Made by a program: the position numbers and the translations under genes
Assembly: GCA_032716605.1 (NCBI GenBank)
Contig: CM064505.1
Span: 47,243,805-47,307,804 of the forward strand
Reading direction: 5' to 3'
DNA from: Paralithodes platypus
Lineage: Eukaryota; Arthropoda; Malacostraca; Decapoda; Lithodidae
DNA: 64,000 bases
Part shown: positions 30,385 through 40,297 of the stretch, one piece after another
How positions within the stretch are numbered: the stretch's first letter is position 1
How the letters are laid out: each line of letters begins with the position of its first letter
The notes under the pieces: generated by a model
What the model saw: the letters and a program-made list of their open reading frames with translations, nothing else
The model's database searches: none
Told to the model about the DNA's origin: nothing

Positions 30385-32397
30385 CATACATTTAACAATC
30401 ACTAGCAGTGGCAAAATAGCCTAAACTCTATAGCCATCTGCCATGACACCTCTCTCAAGATCATAGCTTCTCTCAAAGAGAAAAGTCTTAAGTTGTCTCT
30501 TGAAGCATTCAACAGAACTCCGTTGTCTCATGGACAGCGGCAACCTGTTATACAACCTCGGAGCCATGTAGGAGAATGACCTCTCAAAGAAAGAAGACTG
30601 CTGGAAAGCCCTTGGTTCATCAAGACGAAAAGGGTCATTGTCATGACGCACAACTACACCATGGTGTGCCGGTGGGCGCCTGAGCAGCTCCGCAAGGTAC
30701 CTAGGCTCACCAAATTTGAGAACCTTAAAAGTCACCAAACACAACTTAAATTCTATTCTTGCTCTTACTGGCAGCCAGTGCAGTTCTATGTGAAGAGATG
30801 TAGTAGGAGTTCTAGGTGGAACACCAAAAATGAGTCTTGCGGCCCTGTTAAGAACAGACTGAACTTTCTTTAAAATATAATTTGGAGGACCCACCAACAG
30901 GGCATTGCAATAATCAACATGAGAGAAGACCAATGAGTGAACCAACGTCAGGAGGCAACGTCTGGTTATAAACGGCTTCACCAAATAGAGATTTCTGGTG
31001 TGCAAGTAACAACTTTTAACTATCTGGTTTACATGCTCTTTGAAATCTAATCGGGAGTTCACATATACACCCAGATTTCGAACAGAGTTGGCCGGTCGCA
31101 GCTGAGATCCACCCACATTGATGGAGAGGGCACCTACTATATCATCAGCTCTTCTATTTCCTCGGATGATGAGAATATCAGTTTTACCATCATTTAGTTT
31201 AAGTTTTCTCGCTCTCATCCACTTCTTGATATCAGACATCAACAATTCCATCTTACTCCGTATATCAACTATATTTGTGATTCTCACATAAATCTGGGTG
31301 TCATCTGCATAAAAGTGAAAGGTGACATTATGTGCACGAAGCAGAAGAGACAAACTACTGATATAAATTATAAATAGGATAGGACCTAAAACTGATCCCT
31401 GCGGAACACCATACTGCAGGGGTGTCGAGTCCGAGACCATTTGATTTACCATCACACTGGGATCTACCTGACAAGTACGACCCAAGAAGCAAGAGAGCGG
31501 AGTCACGCACACCACAATCATAAAGATCACTCGATAACAACTCGTGATCCACTGTGTCAAAGGCCGCAGAGAGATCAAGCAAGACCAATAGTGAGGCCAC
31601 ACCATTGCAAATGTTCTCAACTAGATCATTATGTACTCTAATCAATGCTGTTTCAGTTGAATGATGCTGTCGGTAAGCAGACTGAAAAATTGGGATAGTT
31701 TCATTCTGCTGAAGTAGTGGTTGTAATTGGTCAAGTATTGCACGCTCTAATATCTTTGATATGAAGGACAGGTTGGAGACAGGACGATAGTTCAACATGT
31801 TCTCAACATCAAGTCCAGGTTTCTTTAGAGTAGGTCGGAGTAGTGCATGCTTTTCAGAATGTGGGAAGCTACCTTCAGAGAAGCACTTATTAATTATTTT
31901 GGAAATAAACTCAACTGTGTGATCATAGACTCTTGGTAGCTTGGAAACATTTATGGGATCCAACGGGCAAAATGTTTTATTGAGGTTTCTTATGTAGGAC
32001 GAGATCATGTCCACCTCTACTGAGTGAAAGGATGAGAGGACATTATTAGGAATGTGTTGGGGTTGGAGTACAACTGAAAGTTCTTCACCAACAGAAGCAT
32101 CATCCAGTTCCTGTCTTATGAGAGTTATCTTGCCAGCAAAAAATGCCACAAAGTTGGCAGCCAACTCGGCATCGGGTACAGAAGGTCTTAAGCTGACTCT
32201 TGTTTTTCCAAGTAAACTGTTTACAATTGAAGCCAACCTCCTCTGGTCGTTACCACACGAGTCAACTTTTCCCTGATAATACACTTTCTTTTCATCTTTT
32301 ATTGTGTGGACCACGGCTCTTCTGGCTGACAGATATTGCAACCATGTAGAGTCTGTTTTATTTTTCCGCCATTCACGTTCAGCTCTTCTAGAATAAT
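30385..32397 (-). mobile_element. LINE-D, CR1/L2-type reverse transcriptase
   Basis: Two overlapping minus-strand frames (31355-32341 and 30421-31620) form one protein with a shift near 31490. The first has NKCFSEGSFPHSEKHALLRP, MLNYRPVSNLSFISKILER, FQSAYRQHHSTETALIRVHN and motif A LLDLSAAFDTVDH. The second has motif B YGVPQGSVLGPILFIIY, motif C FHFYADDTQIYV with both Asp, and the C-terminal HWLPVRARIEFKL and APRLYNRLPLSMRQ. These are hallmarks of the CR1/L2/Rex group. The 5' end is truncated at about 32397, so the endonuclease is absent. It ends with a stop at 30421-30423. Apart from the shift it is well preserved. Confidence 0.88.
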
Positions 32398-32913
32398 AGA
32401 ATAATTTAGAATAATAAACTTTTATGCATTATTAGCGCTTCATATGATTAAAATACTGCACTTGCAACTTGGATGGGATGAGATCAAATGTATCTACCGA
32501 TGATTTTGTATATACAGTACTGTATAATTTATTATGAGGAAGTGAACCCATGTAATATATGTACAGTATATTTTTTCTAACAAATAATCTTTATAACTTT
32601 TCCTAACAAATAACCTATTCTCGATAGTAGATCTCAATAATCTGATTGCTAATGGATAAGAAATCAATCTATAATCTATATTTTATTAATTTCACCACAA
32701 CACCAAACACCCCCAATGAAATTAATTAAAGTATATATGATCCAATATATGATCCTAATTTGTCAAGATTGCATTAATTTTCATAGTTTTTAGATAGTAT
32801 CCTTTGATATTTTATATTTATTGCATTAATTGTTGATACTATACAGTATTAATAGTATACAGTACCTTGATAGTTTATATTTATACTGTATTGGGATTGT
32901 AATTGTTTGTATA
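32398..32913. other. AT-rich spacer
   Basis: Strongly AT-rich, with no recognised element or coding signal. Confidence 0.5.
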
Positions 32914-33865
32914 GGGTAAGACGGGGTAATTATGAAAATCGCGTATTTTGACAAATAGAAACTGCCACAAATGGAATTTTCTAATTTTTAATTTTTTACA
33001 TTCAGCCTTTCTGCTATAGATGCCCAAAAAACGAAAACAAAATCTAATGTTTTGGTAATGCTGCCGAATTTTTGAAAAAAGTCACTCTCGCGGCGAAATT
33101 ACCCCGCCCGGCGGGGTAATTTCCCCGCGACCTATTTTACACATCATCTAGCTAGTAAACTAGATAACATTATATGATTAATGGCCAGACAAAACACTAG
33201 CGCGCAGGTAAAAGCAATGAAAACATTCACAAACCCAAACTGACACTAAACATGCCAATAGAAAAACGTTGCACGCACACACACAACTGAACAGGGCGGG
33301 CAGAGATGCAGGTGTGTCACATGTGTAGGCCTAGGCGCCACTGTGTCTATTGCGGGTGTGGACGTGTCTAGTGCTGGTGTGGAGTTGTGGACATGTAGTA
33401 CGGGTGTGGATGTGTCTAGTGCGGTTGTGGACGTATTTATTAGGCCTACGGGTGTGGAAGTATTTAGTGCGGGTGTGGACGTGTCTCGTGTGGGTGTGGC
33501 GTGTAAGTTGCTAGTACAAAGTACCAGGCAGCAGCTGACGGCTACTGCCAACACTGTGTCACACGCAAACATACAAACAAACATACACACATACAAACCA
33601 CCCACAAACACCCCGACCATACCGTCAGACGCGCCGCTAGCCCCGGCTCCAGGCCCCACGAAACTGCAACAAAACCTAAGCCAAACTAGATCTACAACCT
33701 AAGCCAAACTAGCTATACAACCTAAACCAAACTTGCTCTACAACCTAAACCAAAACTGCTCTAAAACCTAAGCCAAACTGCAGCCGAATCCATGCAATAG
33801 TTTCGGAGATATCAGCGTTTGAATGCAAATTATTAGCGCCACAGCGAAATTACCCCGTCTTACCC
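32914..33865. mobile_element. TA-flanked MITE with two internal minisatellites
   Basis: Perfect 17-base terminal inverted repeats, GGGTAAGACGGGGTAAT and its complement ATTACCCCGTCTTACCC, are flanked by TA on both sides (32912-32913 and 33866-33867), as for mariner/Tc1-type elements. The motif GGCGGGGTAATTTCCCCGC recurs at 33108. There is no transposase. A GT-rich minisatellite lies at about 33345-33500 (GCGGGTGTGGACGTGTCTAG-type units of 18-24 bases), and a 23-base unit (CCTAAGCCAAACTAG.TCTACAA) repeats about five times at 33675-33780. Confidence 0.85.
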
Positions 33866-33922
33866 TAGCCTAATAGTAAGTATATATTTTGATCGCCTTG
33901 AAGTTTATATATATTATTATGT

Positions 33923-34033
33923 AAAGCTTGCAAAATAAACAAACCAAAACAGGAACGACAAAATACAAAGACAAAAGAACTAATCAAAATATATAATTGT
34001 ATTGAATTTTTTGTAATGGTGTTTATTTTGTAC
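33923..34033 (+). repeat. Dispersed AAACTTGCAAAATAAACAAACC repeat
   Basis: Contains TTGCAAAATAAACAAACCAA. Related copies are at 24270, 34990, 39777 and, inverted, 47350. In the two longest copies it is the tail of the Penelope-like fragment, so these may be short tail copies of that element. Confidence 0.6.
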
Positions 34034-34171
34034 CTCAGGTGAGTGCAGAAAATAGCAGCATCTGTAAGAGTGCTTCACCAAGCCCTGGTGAGGGAGGAGG
34101 AGGGGGGTAGGGGAGAGACTCAACCCCCACCTTAAATCAGACTTCCCCTCCACCAACGCTACCCCCACCAG

Positions 34172-34725
34172 GAGTGAAGGAGTGTGTGTCGCTCATCGGG
34201 CATCCGGATCTCTCACCAGGCCCCATGCGTGTCTTCCCACCCCTCTCGCCGATGAACCCTGGGTCTGTGTCTCAGGGGGGCTCGCAGGGGTCTGTGTCGG
34301 CCTCCCAAGTCCCTGCGTCTCTCTTCCAAGACTCTCCGGGTGTCCCTCAGGTACCCTCGTCTTTGTACCAGGGCTCTCCATCTCATTCCCAGGGCTCAAA
34401 TTCTGCCTCTCAGGTCCCCTCGTCCCTCTCCCAGGCAGAGATCTTCCCCTGTGATGGTGATGAGTGGAGGGAAGCCAGGGAGGCAGGGGGCACTGAACTA
34501 GACCTCAGCTCCCCGCGATCACAGGACGAGACCGAGACTTTTTTCACCGCGTAGCCCCCCTTTATGCGCCGGCTCTCGGAGTACGACGTCTTCGAACCCC
34601 AAGCCAACGGGAATGTCGAGCAGAGCGGTGGCAAGGCGCGAGATGGTCCCCGGGGTAGTTTAGGGTCAGCGGATTTTAGCCCCATTAGGAAAGGACGGCT
34701 CAAGGGCAATGTAGAAACTGTTTGA
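34172..34725 (+). CDS. Possible terminal exon of an unidentified gene
   Basis: A GC-rich open stretch after a pyrimidine-rich acceptor (CTACCCCCACCAG at 34171). The frame reads VKECVSLIGHPDLSPGPMR, then Ser/Gln/Pro-rich imperfect repeats (SASQVPASLFQ, PQVPSSLYQ, SASQVPSSLSQ), then EWREA and DETETFFTA and a TAG at 34552-34554. The same frame continues for 56 more codons (RRLSEYDVFEPQANGN, ADFSPIRKGRLKGNVETV) to TGA at 34723-34725. Composition unlike its neighbours supports coding; low-complexity content and the in-frame TAG argue for caution. I do not recognise the protein. Its last 35 bases resemble a repeat at 45545-45580. Confidence 0.35.
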
Positions 34726-34869
34726 GGTTAATAGACGATTAGATAAATATGTGGCCAAATATTTTCATCCGTTCTTATAATGCAAAATTGATATTATTCC
34801 AACAGCAGGTAGATTTTTTTTAGTATGCACTGAGGGCTAGACTTACTCATCTTGGAAGGGGAGGTAATT

Positions 34870-35215
34870 TAGGCGGGTATCACACAAGAGCTTTTATAGT
34901 CAACATTCGATGATCAACAATTTTCTGGCAACATTTCTTGAATAATTTACACTGGTATCGGAAACTAGACTGGTGGTAGATGAATTAGGTAACCATAATA
35001 TTAAAATGTTAAACTTGCAAACTAAACAAACCAAAACTTGGACAAAGACAATATAGAGGCAATATAACTAATCAAAATCGCTATGTGGAAACAACGCTTA
35101 CTAAGAACACAATCAATTATATTTTAAATGTTTACCTCAGAAGCTGCCTGACCAGTGTTGAGGATAAATGTTGAGGGAAAAAGCGCTCGTGTGATACCGG
35201 CTTTACAGATTGTTT
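34870..35215. repeat. Possible small foldback element
   Basis: GGCGGGTATCACACAAGAGCTTTT near 34874 is matched by the complement of the segment near 35188-35212 (AAGCGCTCGTGTGATACCGGC), and similarity continues inward as imperfect CAACATT and TTCTGGCA pairs. A copy of the dispersed TTGCAAACTAAACAAACC repeat lies between the arms. Confidence 0.45.
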
Positions 35216-35519
35216 GAGGTTAACAATCACCTAGACATACATTTGTGGCCAAATTTAACCCTTCAGCACGATAACTTCTTTTTACCTTTGATTCTGGTTA
35301 CAATTAGACAATTTTATGGAGTTTAACCCCTCCAACCCGGATGGGCTCTTGAACGCCCATAACAACCTCGGCCCGCGCAACCCGGAAGGGCTCTTGAACG
35401 CCCATTGCTTGCATGCGTGCTTTCGAATGCCGCGCGTACATTTTCGGTATCGTGGGACGGTAGGTGGCGCCACCAGGCGTAAACTCCGCCACAGCAACAG
35501 TATCTACCCCGACGCCATC

Positions 35520-38335
35520 ATGGACAGTACGCCAAATAGTGATTCCGCTGTGTCTGATACCGTGCTTCCTACGACGCCCTTGCTTGTTCGTCGCGCCTTA
35601 CCCCGACGCCATCGCCTAAATGTGTTATCTCCCGGAGGTATTGAGACGACATTGAGACTTTATGAGCGAGCTGATGCCAAGCATAATGTTGATGATGAAG
35701 TCAGTGACGACTCCAGTAATTATAAGTCGAGTGATTATGGCCATGAGAGTGATAAAGAAGAGCAATTCCTGGGATTTGCGAGAGAACATGACAGTGATGA
35801 GAGTGATGAAGGTGATGTACCAGTTGTTGAGGAAGCTGGTTTACCTAAAGACAGTGAACTTGAGGGAGAGTTCAAGGTCACTCACCAAATTTTGCTTAAG
35901 TGACACGACGCCAAGCCCTTCCCCAGGTAAATCGCCTTTCAAGCTACATTTGTATAAGCAGAAAATACTTGAGAAGGCGGCCGCGGCAGCTAGGGAACAA
36001 GCAAAACTACTTGGTGAGGATGAGGCTGTGAGTGAGGGTCAGCGTGGTGACCCTTCTCGTCCGCCATTGTCTCCCTTATCTACCCACGCCACCCAAGATG
36101 ACCCGGATGCCCCGCATTCTTCCCCACCACCCCCACCATTGCCAAGGGTTGAGGACCCCACACTTTCGGCCTATTTGCCTCCTAGGTCCCCCGACAGGAG
36201 ACATACTGCTGCCGAAAAGGGGAAAGGTAGGAAATATACCAAGAAAATTAAGAAAAGTAAGAGAGTTTTGTTCGAGGCTTCCGCGGCGTCCACCCCGGCC
36301 GGCCCCAGCCATACGTCCCCGCAACTTTCCCCACGGTCCTCCCCACCTCTCCCGCCTTCAACATGTCTTCCTGAAGAAGTCTTTGAGCTCGCATCACCAA
36401 TACCTGGCCCTAGTGACAGTGAAACATTGCTTTCTGTCACTCGTCGCAGGCCAAGGAGCCCGGGACCTCGGGGGGACACAGCCTCACCTGCCACTCCTTC
36501 CCCACCTCGCCCACCCGCACGCCGCCCACGCATCACTGGTTCCCCGCCAGATTATGTGGGGGCCACTGATGATGAAGGGCACCTCTCTCAAGACTCTGGC
36601 CATGATTACATAGGTCCACCGTCAGGGCAAGATGACCACTCTGACGATGACTATATGGACATCGACGACCCTCGACCCATCCGCTTGGCCCGGCGTCGTG
36701 CTGCCCACCGCCCTGGCCGCCGCCCTCGCCGCCCTGGATTTCTCGCCTCCCGAGTTGGCCGTGGGCGTGCTGGGCCACCAGCTGGAGCTCCTCGTCAGCG
36801 TAGACAAGACCCATTCTACGTTTTTCAGTGGCAAGACGTAGTTGATGAGGATGCATACAACCCTGATGTGCCAGCTTTTGATGAGGTACTGGAGGGTTCA
36901 GGCGTTACCCCCAATTTTCCTGCAGGCCCCAATGCTCCACCACACGAACTGTTTGAGGCCTTCTTTGATGAGGAGGTGGTAGGCTATGTTGTCAAAGAGA
37001 CAAATAAGCAGCACCAATTCCAGGTCCACTTTTTGGGAAAGGTGACCAAGGGCCACATGAGGCAGTGGACCCCAGTGACTCATAAAGAGTTCATGGTGTT
37101 CCTGGCACTCACCATGCTAATGCCTCATGTCAAGAAGCATAGGTTGCCTGACTATTGGATCACCAATGATCTGATATCCACCCCTGCCTTCGGGAAATAT
37201 ATGTCTCGCGACCGGTACCTTGATATCCTCGCAGCGCTCCATCTTGTCACCAACCTTGACGTCCACCTCCCAGACAAGCTGTGGAAGATTAGGACGTTGT
37301 ATGAGATGATGCGAGAACGCTTCACCTCCTACTTCAAGCCCTTCCGCAAGGTCGTCATTGACGAGTCTCTTGTGCTGTTCCGGGGAAAACTCAGCTTCCG
37401 GCAGTACATCCCCTCAAAAAGACATCGCTTTGGCATAAAATTCTTTGTGCTGTGCGACTGCCAAACTGGCTATGTCCTGGACTTCCTGGTCTACAGCGGG
37501 AAGGAAGGGGACTTGCTTGTGGACCCCCTCATTGGCTTTGGCGGAGCAGTGGTGCAAGCCATGATGGACCGCTACTTTCATAAGAATCACGTCCTCTACA
37601 CGGACAATTATTACACGTCCCCCACTCTCTCACAGTACCTGCATGAGCGCAAGACGGGGACTGTAGGCACAGTACGAGGGAAAAGGAAGGGCATGCCACC
37701 TTTCCCTCCAAAGACCAAAAAGGTGATGTGTTCAAGAAGAAGTCGGGGCCCATTCTGGCTATCCACTGGCACGACCAGCGGAAGGTCAACCTCCTGACCA
37801 CCATCCACAAGGGGGAAATGGTGGAGACTGGCAAGGTGGATCGCCGCACCCAGGCCAGGGTGACCAAGCCCGATGCTGTCCTGGACTACAACATCAACAT
37901 GAGGCTGGTGGACAAGTCCGACATGCAGATAGGCTTCATTGACTGCCTGCGTACCTCGTGCAGATGGTACAAAAAGTTCTTTCTGCATATGGTGGACATG
38001 TCAGTTCTGAATGCCTACAACATATACAAGCTTCGGAATGTGAACACACCCATGAAGTTCAATAGCCTGCGGAGGTTCCAAAAGCAGGTGTTGACGGAGC
38101 TCCTGGAGAAGTATGCTATGCCACAGAGGGCAGTGGCACATCCTGGGCCCGCCGTTATTGACCGCTTGCAGTCTGCTCAATACTTGACTAGGCACAGGCT
38201 TGGTTCCCTGCCTCAGAATGAATCCGGAAGAACACAGCAGAAGCGGTGCCATGTCTGCTACAACAGCAGGGTGAAGCCGAGGTCAGGTAAAAAGTCAACC
38301 CTGGAGTGTGTGGAGTGCAAGGTGGCACTCTGTTA
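35520..38335 (+). pseudogene. piggyBac transposase, two frame breaks
   Basis: Start ATG at 35520 (MDSTPNSDSAV). The N-terminal part is acidic and disordered, then Pro/Ser-rich and basic. The conserved domain runs from about 36810 (FYVFQWQDVVDEDAYNPDVP). Catalytic Asp residues are visible in VVIDESLVLFRG (37360), LYTDNYYTS (37603) and MRLVDKSDMQ (37911). The end is a cysteine-rich finger, CHVCYNSR..CVEC, which binds element ends in the family. The frame changes near 35890 and again near 37717, where AAAAAGGTGATG appears to lack one G. All three catalytic residues survive. The second break may be an assembly error, since it sits at a short homopolymer. Confidence 0.9.
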
Positions 38336-38645
38336 GATTGCTTCTTTGATTACCACTCCAAGCTGGAGTTCTAATAATCATAGTGAAATTGCCAAATAAA
38401 ATGACAATATGTACACTATAATTATATATAGGCAAAAAGTGGAAGAAAACCAATGTATTGTAATACAAAAGTCATGTATTATGAGAACATTGATACAAAT
38501 ACAATTACACCATAATAATATGTGAAAGTGACACATATGTATATACCAAGTGACATTCATATGATTAGAACCTATAGAAATATATAAATCAGTGAAAAAA
38601 GACACAATAAATTGTATATAAAACGTTTACAAATCATATAACTAA

Positions 38646-39355
38646 GTGAAAGTGACACAAGACCTAATATTTGATGGCCAAAGTATAATAAACACCTGTG
38701 ATAACGAATAATCAGTGCCTAATACAACAATAACCTACCTCAATTACTAATAAAATGTACGGTATCGAGTGAAAATGAGCATTATCAGTGACAGTGACAC
38801 TCTCTAAAGCATATTTGTCAAAGTGAAAGTGACACAAGACCTAATATTTGATGGCCAAAGTATAATAAACACCTGTGATAACGAATAATCAGTGCCTAAT
38901 ACAACAATAACCTACCTCAATTACTAATAAAATGTACGGTATCGAGTGAAAATGAGCATTATCAGTGACAGTGACACTCTCTAAAGCATATTTGTCAAAG
39001 TGAAAGTGACACAAGACCTAATATTTGATGGCTAAAGTATAATAAACACCTGTGATAACGAATAATCAGTGCCTAATACAACAATAACCTACCTCAATTA
39101 CTAATAAAATGTACGGTATCGAGTGAAAATGAGCATTATCAGTGACAGTGACACTCTCTAAAGCATATTTGTCAAAGTGAAAGTGACACAAGACCTAATA
39201 TTTGATGGCCAAAGTATAATAAACACCTGTGATAACGAATAATCAGTGCCTAATACAACAATAAGCTACCTCAATTACTAATAAAATGTATGGTATCGAG
39301 TGAAAATTAGCAATATCAGTGACAGTGATACCCTAATAAACATATTTTATATAAT
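38646..39355. repeat. 177-bp tandem array, four units
   Basis: Units start GTGAAAGTGACACAAGACC at 38646, 38823, 39000 and 39177, giving an exact 177-base period. The first three are almost identical and the fourth diverges towards its end. It lies between the transposase stop and the right terminus of the piggyBac element. Confidence 0.97.
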
Positions 39356-39744
39356 TGGCCTCAAAATAACTAGAAAATATCAAATAAACATCACATTCTC
39401 AATATCAAACACTAAAATCGTCTAAGGGAGATAAATACTTTGGCGCGGCGAGCGGCTAGGTGCGTCGTAGCCATGGCCGAGGCGACGCGTCCGAACGCGG
39501 GAAGAATTTGCCGCCGAAAAGCACTCGTCTTCCCGCGCTCACCATTATGCAACCAGAGGGGCTAGAGACCTCTACTCAACGCCATTCGACAGAGGAAGGT
39601 TTGTGGAACATTATTCTTTTTTATTCACAACATTACATGACATATTCATTGACTTACAGAGTAGTTAACATAGGCCAAAGATCGTCAAAACACCCGGTAC
39701 CGGAGCACAGTCGTAAGCTATAGCCCCCGGGGCTGGAGGGTTAA

Positions 39745-40297
39745 GAAGGACCTATATTATGCAGAGCGTTATAATGTAAAACTTGCAAAATAAACAAACC
39801 AAAACTTTGACAAACCAGTAAAAAGACAAAACTACTAATCATTATTGAGATCGTATTTACCCCCTCAAGTCCTAGAGGTAGATTATAAGCTAAAGAATAT
39901 CGTCTGATGGTAACCAGAATATGATGAATGTTACGGCATCGTGTTGAAGGAGCTAATACGATCATCCTATTTCTACCATGCAAAGTTAACATGTTATGTT
40001 AGCAGTAGGTCTTTAGTATTTTCTGATGGTCGGAAATTGTCAGCGATAGATGGGGGTTGAAAAGCAGTGTAGAGACAATCTGAGGTTACAAAGGAGTACA
40101 AAGGAAATCAAGCAACAACAGGTCTAGTGACCCTTCTAGGTTGCTTGTCCTCCAAAACACTGAGGATCAAGTGTCCAAACAGTGGTTTAGAGTGGGTAAG
40201 GGAACATTGGAAAGGGAACTACTGCCCTGCCACTAACGTGGCAGGACTAGGAAGTTAGTAGGGGACATATGGGTTAGTAACTGAGGGGAGGATAAAG
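39745..40297. other. Spacer with a dispersed-repeat copy
   Basis: Begins with the right flank of the piggyBac insertion and contains a copy of the TTGCAAAATAAACAAACC repeat (39777-39850). The rest may be the 3' untranslated region of the CR1-type LINE that ends at 40298. Confidence 0.5.

Larger units (their letters stand above)
35327..39740 (+). mobile_element. Complete piggyBac-type DNA transposon (4.4 kb)
   Basis: Flanked by TTAA at 35323-35326 and 39741-39744. The left end starts CCCCTCCAACCCGGATGGGC; the right end read inward is CCCTCCAGCCCCGGGGGC, an imperfect inverted repeat. A second copy of the ACCCGGA.GGGCTCTTGAAC segment lies just inside the left end (35337 and 35379). The element holds a transposase gene (35520-38335) and a four-unit 177-bp array in its 3' part. 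Structure and target site fit piggyBac throughout. Two frame breaks in the gene suggest this copy is not autonomous. Confidence 0.9.

Noticed and set aside
35258..35281. TTAACCCTTCAGCACGATAAC as the left end of the piggyBac element
   Set aside because: The sequence at 35323-35346 matches the right terminus far better, so the border was set there.
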